Source: Gammaproteobacteria bacterium
Lineage (GTDB): Bacteria; Pseudomonadota; Gammaproteobacteria; Thiohalobacterales; Thiohalobacteraceae
Direction: 5' to 3'
DNA length: 55,126 nucleotides
Assembly: GCA_019911805.1 (NCBI GenBank)
Contig: JAIOJV010000006.1
Span: forward strand, 1 to 55,126
Shown: positions 9,354 through 19,239 of the stretch, one piece after another
Layout of the letters: every line of letters starts with the position of its first letter
Numbering within the stretch: the stretch's first letter is position 1
The notes under the pieces: model-generated
Database searches by the model: none
What the model was told of the DNA's origin: nothing
Seen by the model: the letters and a program-made list of their open reading frames with translations, nothing else
Made by a program: the position numbers and the translations under genes

Positions 9354-10529
9354 TCACTGCCTTTCGAGATATCTACGCAGCCGCGCGACGCCTTCCTCTA
9401 ACTGCGCCAGCGACGTCGTGTAGGCGAAGCGTACATGCTCGTCGGCGCGGTGCTGCCCGAAGTCGATACCCGGCGTGATTGCCACACCGGCCTCTTCGAG
9501 CAGCGCATGGCAGAAGGCGAAACTGTCGTCGGTGAAGCGGTGGCAGCCGGCGTAGAGGTAGAAGGCGCCCTGGGGTTCCAGGGGGATATCGAAGCCGAGC
9601 GCACGCAGGGCGGGCAGCAGGTAGTCGCGGCGGGCAGCGAAGGTCTGGCGTCGTTGCTCGAAGATGGCCTCTGCCGTGGGTGTGAAGGCCGCCAGTGCCG
9701 CATACTGCGCCAGCGTCGGTGCCGCCAGAAACAGGTTCTGGGCGAGCCGCTCGAGGGCCTCGATATAGTCCGGCGGCGCCACCAGCCAGCCAAGCCGCCA
9801 GCCGGTCATACCGAAATATTTCGAGAAGCTGTTGATGATGAAGACGTCATCGCCAACGGTCAGCGCCGACGCGGCCACCGCGTCGTAGGTGAGGCCATGA
9901 TAGATCTCATCGACGATCAGGGCCGCGCCGTGTTCGCCGGCGAGGCCGTGCAGGCCGGCGAGCTGCCCTGGCGTCAACGAGGTGCCTGAGGGGTTGGCCG
10001 GCGAGGCAACCAACAGGGCCGCAGTAGCATCCGTCCAATGTGCCCGCGCCAGTTCCGGCGTGAGCTGATAGCCGTGGGTGGCGTCGGTCGGCACCAGCCG
10101 CGCCCGCCCTTCCAGCAGGCGGACGAGATTACGGTTGCACGGGTAACCGGGATCGCTCATCAGGACCTCGCGTCCCGGGTCGATCAGCGTAGCCAGCACC
10201 AGTTGCAGCGCACCCGATGCGCCCGGTGTCAGGAGGATCCGGTCGGGATCGATGTCCAGGCCGTCACGTGTGCGGTACAGGCCTGCGATCGCCTCCCGCA
10301 GCACCCGCAGACCGACCGCCGGCGTGTAGTGCGTCTGTCCCTGCGCCAGGGCTGCCTGTCCGGCGGCGATGATGGGTTCGGCAGTCGGGAAATCCGGCTC
10401 GCCGATCTCCATGTGCACGATGGACCGCCCCATGGCCTCCAGTTCACGCGCCCGCGCCAGCAGCGCCATCACGTGGAAGGGCCGGATATCGCCCATACGC
10501 CGGGCCAACGGTAATTTCGTTCCAGTCAT
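9354..10529 (-). CDS. PLP-dependent class I aminotransferase
   Basis: This is a fold-type I aminotransferase of 391 residues, in the aspartate/alanine aminotransferase group. It has EIGEPDFPT near 41, the cofactor-contact stretch SPANPSGT, Asp in IVDEIYHGLTY and the Schiff-base lysine in NSFSKYFGMTGWRLGW (Lys237). A C-terminal arginine for the substrate carboxylate fits HVRFAYTTS. The frame could also begin at GTG 10544, five codons earlier; ATG 10529 is preferred because that GTG has no room for a ribosome binding site. Enzymes of this type use aspartate, alanine, LL-diaminopimelate or aromatic amino acids, and the sequence alone does not separate these. It ends 20 bp from the convergent cysZ-like gene, and no biosynthetic partner is next to it. 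Confidence 0.87.
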   Translation of the reverse strand: MTGTKLPLARRMGDIRPFHVMALLARARELEAMGRSIVHMEIGEPDFPTAEPIIAAGQAALAQGQTHYTPAVGLRVLREAIAGLYRTRDGLDIDPDRILLTPGASGALQLVLATLIDPGREVLMSDPGYPCNRNLVRLLEGRARLVPTDATHGYQLTPELARAHWTDATAALLVASPANPSGTSLTPGQLAGLHGLAGEHGAALIVDEIYHGLTYDAVAASALTVGDDVFIINSFSKYFGMTGWRLGWLVAPPDYIEALERLAQNLFLAAPTLAQYAALAAFTPTAEAIFEQRRQTFAARRDYLLPALRALGFDIPLEPQGAFYLYAGCHRFTDDSFAFCHALLEEAGVAITPGIDFGQHRADEHVRFAYTTSLAQLEEGVARLRRYLERQ

Positions 10530-10631
10530 CTGCGGCCGTGTCACTCACCCGAAATTGATCGATCCCGGCCGCCCCGCTGGGGTCACCGGCAGAGCGGTAA
10601 CTGGAATTCACCGGCTTCGCGGGTTTTGCGG

Positions 10632-11390
10632 CTAACGCCCATGGACCCGACGCAACAGGTCGACATCCACATAGCTGGCTCCGTTTACCTCGCCTGCCAG
10701 CACCTGAAACGGGCGGTCCGGCTCACCGAGTTGGTCGAGCAGCAGCGCCGCGCCGCTGAAATCATGACGCTGAGTGTAATCGCTCACAGTCACGAGTGTC
10801 TTGAGTCCTGCGGCGCGCGCCGCGATCAGGCCATTCTCTGAATCCTCGAAGGCCAGGCATGCCGCCGGCTCAACACCCATGTGCTCCATAGCATAAAAGT
10901 AGATATCCGGCGCCGGTTTCTTGTTGGGCACCATGCTGCCCGCCGCGATCACCTCGAACCAGGACTCCGCATCGGCTGCGAGATTCGCCTTGAGCAGCGC
11001 CGTGACATTGTCCGGCGTGGTGGTCGTCGCGATCCCCAGGCGCAATCCTGCGGCGCGTGCCTCCGCCAGCAGGCGCCGCACCCCGGGACGCGGGGCAACC
11101 CCACCGGCGGCGACCCGGTCGGTGTAGATAGTGGTCTTCGTCTGGTGGAGATTGGCGATGAATGCCGCCATATCGTCCGGGCCGTGAAAATCCGGCCGCC
11201 GGGTGTCGAGATAGTGACGAATGCGTTCCTTGCCGCCGGTCACCCCGAGCAGTTCACGGTACAGGTCTTTGGACCAGACCCAGTCCAGGCCGGCCGTCGC
11301 GAAGGCGGCGTTGAACGCCTGCCTGTGTACCTCCTCGGTTTCCGCCAGGGTTCCGTCGACATCGAACAGCAGTGCGCGTAACTCGCTCAT
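10632..11390 (-). CDS. HAD hydrolase, CbbY-like (sugar-bisphosphate phosphatase)
   Basis: The 252-residue protein starts ALLFDVDGTLAETEEVHRQA, with the nucleophile Asp10 and acid/base Asp12. A helical cap domain follows, then the TTTTP motif (loop 2), the NKKPAPDIYF lysine (loop 3) and FEDSENG (loop 4). The TEEVHRQAFN cap start and KTTIYTDRV segment are typical of the CbbY group. CbbY removes xylulose-1,5-bisphosphate, a misfire product that inhibits Rubisco. If that holds, the organism fixes CO2 by the Calvin cycle, but no Rubisco or cbb gene is in the window. A beta-phosphoglucomutase-like role is the alternative. The start is ATG 11390, with GGAG 12 bases upstream; in-frame ATG and TTG codons exist up to 11411. 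Confidence 0.83.
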   Translation of the reverse strand: MSELRALLFDVDGTLAETEEVHRQAFNAAFATAGLDWVWSKDLYRELLGVTGGKERIRHYLDTRRPDFHGPDDMAAFIANLHQTKTTIYTDRVAAGGVAPRPGVRRLLAEARAAGLRLGIATTTTPDNVTALLKANLAADAESWFEVIAAGSMVPNKKPAPDIYFYAMEHMGVEPAACLAFEDSENGLIAARAAGLKTLVTVSDYTQRHDFSGAALLLDQLGEPDRPFQVLAGEVNGASYVDVDLLRRVHGR

Positions 11391-11501
11391 GGGCTGGATC
11401 ATCTCCATCAAAAGGGCGGTATAGCGTAATGAAGTCCGGCGCCCCTTTCACGGTAGCGCGCGCGCGGGCTTTCCGCACCGCCTCCGGGCTTGACTCGCGC
11501 C

Positions 11502-11525
11502 GCGGCTAAGCCGAGACTTAGCCGC
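11502..11525. promoter_or_regulatory. Perfect 9-bp palindrome in the divergent HAD/dksA control region
   Basis: GCGGCTAAG at 11502-11510 and CTTAGCCGC at 11517-11525 are exact reverse complements around a 6-base loop, followed by TTAAATTT. The site is 112 bp before the HAD start and 105 bp before the dksA start. It could be an operator for one or both genes or a hairpin in the dksA leader. A TTGACT hexamer lies at 11490-11495, but no convincing -10 box follows at standard spacing. Confidence 0.4.
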
Positions 11526-11629
11526 TTAAATTTGAGGGGCCGTTCCGTCCAACGACGCGGAATCGGCCCGTGATTTCGCCCTGACCCCATCTCGGGCGGG
11601 CGGAAACTCCGCATTTGCAGGAGAGCTGA

Positions 11630-12358
11630 ATGGCTACCACAAAGAAGTCTGCGACCAAGAAGAAGACGGTCATAAAGAAGACTGCGACCAAGAGCGCACC
11701 GGCCAAGAAGGCCGCGATCAAAAAGGCGCCCGCCAAGAAGGCTACGGCACCAAAGGCAGCCGCCAAGAAGAGCGCGACCAGGAAACCGACGGCTGCGAAG
11801 AAGGTCGTAACCAGGAAAGCGACAGCCACCACGAAGGCTGTATCCAAGAAGACCGCTGCCCCTCCTGCCGCCAAGGCTCGCGCCAAGAAGGCTTCAGCCC
11901 CGAAGAGGACGGCTGCCGCCAAGCCGGCCGCCGGCACGAGCAGCACGCTGATCGACAGCATCGAGCCTTATCGCGAGACGCCTGGCGAAGACTACATGAA
12001 CGATACCCAGCGGGAGCACTTCCGTAACATCCTGCGGGCGTGGAAGCGCGAACTGATGGAAGAAGTGGATCGTACCGTGCATCACATGCAGGATGAGGCC
12101 GCCAATTTCCCCGATCCCAACGACCGCGCCACGCAGGAATCGGAGTTCAGCATGGAACTCCGCACCCGCGATCGCGAGCGCAAGTTGATCAAGAAGATCG
12201 ACGAAACCCTGGGCAAACTCGACCACGACGATTACGGCTATTGCGAGTCCTGCGGGATCGAGATCGGTATCCGCCGTCTGGAGGCCCGCCCTACCGCCGC
12301 GCTGTGTATCGATTGCAAGACGCTGGACGAGATCCGTGAAAAGCAGATGGGTGGTTGA
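11630..12358 (+). CDS. dksA: DksA with a lysine/alanine-rich histone-like N-terminal extension
   Basis: The C-terminal 140 residues are DksA, the RNA polymerase secondary-channel factor that works with (p)ppGpp. The coiled-coil tip motif DPNDRA matches DxxDxA, and a four-cysteine zinc finger follows (CESC and CIDC, 17 residues apart). The first 100 or so residues are different: a low-complexity run of KK, PAKKA and TATKK units that resembles histone H1 or AlgP tails and would be strongly basic. Ordinary DksA is about 150 residues, so this protein of 242 is much longer. AGGAGAG at 11619-11625 supports the ATG at 11630, which means the tail is translated. gluQ follows, the usual partner. The tail may bind DNA or nascent RNA; that is inference. 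Confidence 0.95.
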   Translation: MATTKKSATKKKTVIKKTATKSAPAKKAAIKKAPAKKATAPKAAAKKSATRKPTAAKKVVTRKATATTKAVSKKTAAPPAAKARAKKASAPKRTAAAKPAAGTSSTLIDSIEPYRETPGEDYMNDTQREHFRNILRAWKRELMEEVDRTVHHMQDEAANFPDPNDRATQESEFSMELRTRDRERKLIKKIDETLGKLDHDDYGYCESCGIEIGIRRLEARPTAALCIDCKTLDEIREKQMGG

Positions 12359-12464
12359 CGACAGTCGTGTGGCATGCCGCCGAGGGAGCTGTCCGCTGGC
12401 CGGCTTCTGTCTGGCGGTTGTATACTAGGGGCCTGTCAGTCAAAACCCGCTAGAATCGGCATGT

Positions 12465-13391
12465 ATGTACATCGGCCGCTTCGCCCCCTCACCTACCGGT
12501 CCACTGCATTTCGGCTCCCTGGTCGCCGCCGTGGCCAGCTTCCTGGACGCACGCCACCATGAAGGGCGCTGGCTCCTGCGCATGGAGGATCTGGACAAGC
12601 CGCGCGAGCAACCCGGAGCCGCTGCTGCGATTCTGCACACGCTCGACCGTCTGGCCCTGCATTGGGACGGACCCGTGGTCTACCAGAGCGGGCGTCTGGA
12701 GGCCTACCGCGAGGCCATCGATCGCCTGGTCTCCACCGACCACGCCTATGCCTGTGCCTGTACCCGCCGCGAGGTCGCAGACAGCGCCCTCCAGGGCTGC
12801 GAAGGTCCCATCTATCCCGGCACCTGCCGGGCCGGTCTGGCCCCGGGCCAACACGGTCGGTCGGTGCGCGTGCGCGTGGACGGCCCAACCATCGTGTTCG
12901 ACGATCGCCTGCAGGGACGTTGCACCCAGGATCTTTCCACCGAGATCGGGGATTTCGTTGCCCTGCGCGCCGACGGCATCGTCGCCTATCAGCTTGCCGT
13001 GGTCGTCGACGACGCGGCCCAGGGTGTGACGCATGTGGTGCGTGGCAGCGATCTGTTATCCTCCACCGCGCGACAGATTCACCTGCAGCGCCTGTTGGGC
13101 TATGCCACGCCCCAGTATCTGCATCTGCCGGTTGCCGTGAACGCCGCCGGTGAAAAACTCAGCAAACAGACTCGTGCCGCGCCCGTCGATGCCCGGTCGG
13201 CGACGGCGAGCGCGATACTGGCATTTCTCGGCCAGACGCTGCCGCCCGCTGCGACCGACATGCGGCTGGAGGAACTCTGGGGCCACGCGGCCCGCGCCTG
13301 GGATCCACGGCGGATACCGAAAAACCAGACCATCCGGGTGCATGCTCAGGACCGTCGCGGGCAGCCAGCGCCCAGCGCGACACGACCCTAG
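12465..13391 (+). CDS. gluQ: Glutamyl-Q tRNA(Asp) synthetase
   Basis: The product has 308 residues. It is the truncated glutamyl-tRNA synthetase paralogue that places glutamate on queuosine in tRNA-Asp. It opens with YIGRFAPSPTGPLHFGSL, carrying the HIGH-equivalent, and has the KLSKQ signature (KMSKS-equivalent). A zinc ligand set is present (CACTRRE and a later Cys before RAGL), and the anticodon-binding domain is absent. The gene lies about 100 bp downstream of dksA, the usual arrangement. The same window carries queF, so two steps of the queuosine route are present, though 8 kb apart. ATG 12465 gives the conserved start; a clear Shine-Dalgarno sequence is lacking. The C-terminus has a short tail (RRGQPAPSATRP) beyond the usual end. 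Confidence 0.95.
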   Translation: MYIGRFAPSPTGPLHFGSLVAAVASFLDARHHEGRWLLRMEDLDKPREQPGAAAAILHTLDRLALHWDGPVVYQSGRLEAYREAIDRLVSTDHAYACACTRREVADSALQGCEGPIYPGTCRAGLAPGQHGRSVRVRVDGPTIVFDDRLQGRCTQDLSTEIGDFVALRADGIVAYQLAVVVDDAAQGVTHVVRGSDLLSSTARQIHLQRLLGYATPQYLHLPVAVNAAGEKLSKQTRAAPVDARSATASAILAFLGQTLPPAATDMRLEELWGHAARAWDPRRIPKNQTIRVHAQDRRGQPAPSATRP

Positions 13392-13483
13392 AACCGGGCA
13401 CCTGTATTCGGTAATCTCCCCGGCAACGTGTGCATGCTCGCATAAAGGGCCACGTCCAGCACCGGTAAAACAGGAGTTCTGTC

Positions 13484-15421
<1,938 letters not shown>

Positions 15422-15434
15422 CACGCAGCCCGAC

Positions 15435-15455
15435 GGCGGTGCCGGTGGCACCGCC
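15435..15455 (+). terminator. Hairpin after acs
   Basis: GGCGGTGCC (15435-15443) and GGCACCGCC (15447-15455) form a perfect 9-bp stem with a 3-base loop, 14 bases after the acs stop codon. There is no T-run, so it is either a transcript-end stabiliser or a terminator that depends on other factors. Confidence 0.45.
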
Positions 15456-15811
15456 CCTTGCACGGCAGGCGCCGAGTCTCGGCCCAACCCCACCTGCCCC
15501 ACCCTCTCCTACGGCCACACCCCCTAGGCCTCTTGCCATACACTGATAATTTTTGACTTAAATATCAATATATTATTTTTTTTCATTGATAAATTAGATC
15601 ATGAAAGAACCTCCCCTTCTCAAGCTCGCGTCCGCTGGGCCGATACCTCACCCAGGCACAAATGTCAAGGATTTGACGGGGTCAGTCACCACCGATCCGA
15701 TGCTGCGCGTCCCCGCCCGCATCCGCAGGAAGGACCCAGTGGTGCGACCCAGCCCGGGATGGCGGTGGTGCCTATCCAAACACCAGATCGACTGTCGAGA
15801 GAATCGCGCCC
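15456..15811. other. Non-coding stretch with an A+T-rich island
   Basis: No gene is supported here. From 15544 to 15599 the sequence is about 85 percent A+T, with runs of T and a TTGACT at 15553-15558; the DNA on both sides is GC-rich. It may hold an upstream-element type promoter for the exported propeller gene or a nucleoid-protein site. Further on, near 15672, the phrase GATTTGACGGGGTCAGTCAC resembles short dispersed palindromic repeats of proteobacteria, but only one copy is present here. A 97-codon frame from 15601 overlaps the next gene and was not accepted. Confidence 0.45.
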
Positions 15812-17164
15812 ATGAATGTCCTGAAGACCCTGTTCATCGTGTCCTTCGCCTGCGCTTGGTACAGCATCGCCCAGAGCGCCCAGGCGGCCGATGACGACAT
15901 CTATGCCATCCAGTTCTCGGAGGATGGCAAGTTCCTGGTCACGGGCGGCTCTGGTGGCAACAGCCCGCAGCTCGAGTACAGCGGCGGCATCAAGGTCTGG
16001 GACGTGGAGCGCGGCACACTGGTCAAGGCCTTTGGTGAGCAGACCGATCTCGACCGCATCTTCGGCGCGGAGTACGGCTCGGTCGGCAATCGCCATTGGG
16101 GCATCAGCAGCTTCAAGGACATCGTACTGACCGGCTCCTACCCGGACGGCAAAGTCGTACTGTTGCCGAGCTCGCTGGGCCGCATCGATGCGGCCAGCAA
16201 TGTGCAACTGCCGGACTTCATCGGCGGCTATCTGGACCTGACATCCACGGCCGCGAGCCGTATTCCCCTCGAGCGCACGGCGGCCACTTCCCGCACCTGT
16301 GGCGACAGCAAGGACGCCTATGAATACATCGGCCCGGTCGTACCTTCCGAGAACGGGCACTTCGCCGCGGTGGTGGTGAATACCTGCAAGCAGGACAAGG
16401 AGCCCAACATACTGGTTGCACAGTACGACTCGACACTGCACGTCATGGACCTGCGCACACTGAAGCTGACCCATACCTTTCGTAACATCGACTCCGGCAT
16501 CTATGCCGCCGGCATCACCGATGATGGCGAGCACATCGCCTTCGTCGGACGCGACCGCTTCGCAGTCATGGGGGTGGCCGACGATACATCGCGCACTATC
16601 GAGCAATATGAAGATGCAGTGTTTCAGGTACCACGCCAGTTCAGCGCCCTGTATTTCAATGCACAAGGCAATAAACTGGTATCACTGCACTACATCTACG
16701 ACGTCGAGACTGGCAAGGAAACCGAACTCACCTGGCAGCCCGATTCGGCTGTGAACAAGGGTCGTACCGCCAGCGTCAAAATCGCCCCCGACCTGAGCTA
16801 TTTCGTGCTGGTCAAACCGAAGAAATCCTTGATCGTCTTCGGCGAAGACGGCCTGCCCCATTCCTATGGCAAATCCGATCGTGTGGTTGTGGTCGACACC
16901 AAAACCGGTGAAGAACGCGAACTGGCGATTACCGATTCACGGCACGAGGGCAAGAAATGCGTCACCGACATCTCGCCGGACAGCCGCCGTGTTGCTGTGG
17001 CCTGCATGGGTGGGATCATCAAGGTATTCGATGTCGCCTCCGGCAACCTGGTATGGGAACAGCGCAATGTCGGCTACAAACGCAACCGCCTGGACAAGAA
17101 TTTAATGCAGGTCCACGGGCCGGATAATTGGCAACAACTCGCCCTGCTCGCATCCAGGCGTTGA
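15812..17164 (+). CDS. Exported WD40-like beta-propeller protein of unknown function
   Basis: The 450-residue protein begins with a signal peptide (MNVLKTLFIVSFACAWYSIA, likely cut after AQA at about 25). After that come propeller-type repeats: DDIYAIQFSEDGKFLVTGG, GGIKVWDVERGTLVKAF, STLHVMDLRTLKLTHTF, DRVVVVDTKTGEERELA and a last GGIIKVFDVASGNLVW. Each has the WD-repeat pattern of a hydrophobic strand, a turn and a W/F-D pair. Two cysteines (in SRTCGDSKDAY and VNTCKQDKE) may form a disulfide in the periplasm. Such propellers normally act as binding platforms; no catalytic motif was seen and no partner is known. The AsmA-like gene follows on the same strand, but a terminator-like hairpin lies between them. 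Confidence 0.75.
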   Translation: MNVLKTLFIVSFACAWYSIAQSAQAADDDIYAIQFSEDGKFLVTGGSGGNSPQLEYSGGIKVWDVERGTLVKAFGEQTDLDRIFGAEYGSVGNRHWGISSFKDIVLTGSYPDGKVVLLPSSLGRIDAASNVQLPDFIGGYLDLTSTAASRIPLERTAATSRTCGDSKDAYEYIGPVVPSENGHFAAVVVNTCKQDKEPNILVAQYDSTLHVMDLRTLKLTHTFRNIDSGIYAAGITDDGEHIAFVGRDRFAVMGVADDTSRTIEQYEDAVFQVPRQFSALYFNAQGNKLVSLHYIYDVETGKETELTWQPDSAVNKGRTASVKIAPDLSYFVLVKPKKSLIVFGEDGLPHSYGKSDRVVVVDTKTGEERELAITDSRHEGKKCVTDISPDSRRVAVACMGGIIKVFDVASGNLVWEQRNVGYKRNRLDKNLMQVHGPDNWQQLALLASRR

Positions 17165-17209
17165 GCGTGAATCCATGACCCGGTCTACACGCCGGGAAGA
17201 CGACACCGA

Positions 17210-17239
17210 ACCGGCCGCAGCCTTGGGACTGCGGCCGGT
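17210..17239 (+). terminator. Hairpin after the propeller gene
   Basis: ACCGGCCGCAG at 17210-17220 pairs perfectly with CTGCGGCCGGT at 17229-17239 (11 bp, 8-base loop), 45 bases beyond the stop codon. Only a short TTT follows at 17245-17247, so this is a probable but not classical terminator. Confidence 0.55.
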
Positions 17240-17302
17240 CCGCGTTTGGGCCGCACCCCGGACGTGGGCACCACCGGCAATCTGGCGAGGCACAGATTCA
17301 TC

Positions 17303-19105
17303 ATGCGCAGGCCTTTGAAGCTCGGGTTACTGGTCACGACGGCGCTGATCATGGCGGCATTCCTGATTGCCCCGCTGATGCTCGACCATGAATCCCTCCG
17401 CCAGAGCCTGGCCGAGGAACTCGGCAACGCATTGGGCCACCCCGTTGCCATCGAATCACTTCAGATCACGCTGTTTCCGCGACCGACTGTCGAACTGCTG
17501 CAGGTCACCGTCGATCTCGGCGCACCTGCCACCACCGGGCTTGCGATCGGCAGACTCCGCGCCGTGCTCTCCTGGCATGCACTAGTGCGGGGCGAGCTGG
17601 TATTGCGCCATTTGAACATCGAGGCGGTGCAACTCGACCACGATCTCGTCGCACGCATCCGTGACTTATTCCCTCTATCGGGATCTGCCGACGCCGCAGC
17701 CGCCTTACCGGTTCGGCTGCGTGAGATGACAATCCGTGGGCTTACATGGAAGACCGCTGAAGGCACGATCCTTGGCCCCTTCGACACGAAGCTGAGCTGG
17801 AAGGACGCCCTGCGCCCGGCCGTCATCGAGTTCCGGCAAGGCGATGGCAAGCTGCATGTCCGCCTGCTGCCCGACCCCGCTGGTGTCATGGTCGCCCTGC
17901 AGGCCCGGGATTGGGCACCCCCCGGCAGGCCACAATGGCGATTCAGCCGACTGCAGGCCGAAGGACGTTACGCCGACCGGGGTATCGAGGTCGCGTCTGC
18001 GGAAGGCGAGTCCTTCGGTGGGAATTGGCAGTTCGCCGGTGCACTGGCCTGGGGTAATGTCTGGCAGTTGCGCGGCCAGCTGACTGCCACTGACCTTGAA
18101 TTGCCGCTGCTGCTGGCGCTGACGGGAAACCCTCCGATCCCCGGTCACATCGACGGCCAGTGCGTGTTGTCCCTGCGAGCACCGACGCCGGATACCCTCG
18201 TTCAGGCACCCGGTCTCGACTGTGCGCTCGAACATCGTATCGGGGTCGACCGGGTGCAGATCGGTCTCCATACCAAGCCGGTGGCCGCAGGCCTTGCCTA
18301 CCGGGTAGACGTGGAGCACCTGACCCTCCCCGTCGGTCCCGCATTACATTTTCAACAAATCGAGGCAAGTGGTCTGTTGCACGAAAAAACACTGGGTATC
18401 GACCGGATGAGCATCAGCGCCTATCGGGGTAGGCTCAAGGGCAGTGGCAAGCTTGAGTGGGGTGCGGGCTGGCTTTTCGGCTTCGATGTCGATGTGCAGG
18501 GGATGGAGATCGAGCCGCTACTGGCCACCTTCGACCAACAGAGCCTCAGCGGTCTGATCGATGCCAACTGCAACGGAGCGCTCCAGGCGAAGACGTTCAC
18601 GTCCCTGGGTGCACACCCGGATCTCGGCTGCAAATTCAGGATCACCGACGGCATCATCTTCGCCGCCGACCTGGAGCGGGCGGCAACGCTGGTCAGGGGA
18701 TCGACGCCCGCCGCCGGCAGCACGCCTTTCGATACGCTGGAGGGCAAGCTGCGGCTGGTCAACCAACGGACACAATTTGACCCGATACGGGTTCATTCCT
18801 CGGCACTCGAGGCGGCCGGTGCCGTGGGTATTGCCCCCGACCGGCAGCTGTCGGGTGAACTCAGTGTCGGTCTGAAGCATACCGGCGGCATGGTCTCGGT
18901 ACCGCTCGTGGTCGGCGGCACGACCGATGACCCCGTCATACGACCGACCAACTCGGCACTGGCGGGCGGTGCCGCCGGGACATTGATGCTGGGACCGGGC
19001 ATCGGCACCGCCATCGGAGTCAAGGTGGGCGAGGCCGTGCAGAAACTTGGCCGCTGGCTGCAGCCCAAGGCTGGGGATGCGCCGGCCGAGGCGCGCCCCC
19101 GCTGA
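17303..19105 (+). CDS. AsmA-like envelope protein
   Basis: The 600-residue product has one N-terminal membrane helix (LKLGLLVTTALIMAAFLIAP) followed by a long beta-rich periplasmic part. The segment SLRQSLAEELGNALGHPVAI directly after the helix is the AsmA family start, and the C-terminal GGTTDDPVIRPTNSALAGG is the characteristic end region, followed by a glycine-rich helix. AsmA-like proteins are thought to bridge inner and outer membranes and carry phospholipid or assist outer-membrane assembly. The length is close to that of Escherichia coli AsmA (about 617). ATG 17303 was preferred because it directly precedes the helix and has GAGG 12 bases upstream; an in-frame ATG at 17246 would add 19 residues with no family resemblance. 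Confidence 0.83.
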   Translation: MRRPLKLGLLVTTALIMAAFLIAPLMLDHESLRQSLAEELGNALGHPVAIESLQITLFPRPTVELLQVTVDLGAPATTGLAIGRLRAVLSWHALVRGELVLRHLNIEAVQLDHDLVARIRDLFPLSGSADAAAALPVRLREMTIRGLTWKTAEGTILGPFDTKLSWKDALRPAVIEFRQGDGKLHVRLLPDPAGVMVALQARDWAPPGRPQWRFSRLQAEGRYADRGIEVASAEGESFGGNWQFAGALAWGNVWQLRGQLTATDLELPLLLALTGNPPIPGHIDGQCVLSLRAPTPDTLVQAPGLDCALEHRIGVDRVQIGLHTKPVAAGLAYRVDVEHLTLPVGPALHFQQIEASGLLHEKTLGIDRMSISAYRGRLKGSGKLEWGAGWLFGFDVDVQGMEIEPLLATFDQQSLSGLIDANCNGALQAKTFTSLGAHPDLGCKFRITDGIIFAADLERAATLVRGSTPAAGSTPFDTLEGKLRLVNQRTQFDPIRVHSSALEAAGAVGIAPDRQLSGELSVGLKHTGGMVSVPLVVGGTTDDPVIRPTNSALAGGAAGTLMLGPGIGTAIGVKVGEAVQKLGRWLQPKAGDAPAEARPR

Positions 19106-19239
19106 ACAGGGGAGTGCCACAGGCGCAGCTGGTCATCGGGGGCGCCGCCCGTTAAAATGCCGTCGGATATCACATTCTTCACGCCCTTCGTGGGTCTCGG
19201 GCGGTCCTGCCAGCGACTGCATCAGCTCGGAGCTGTCTC

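Noticed and set aside
15601-15894. 97-codon plus-strand frame before the propeller gene
   Set aside because: No ribosome binding site or family resemblance, and it overlaps the well-supported start of the exported propeller by about 80 bases in another frame.
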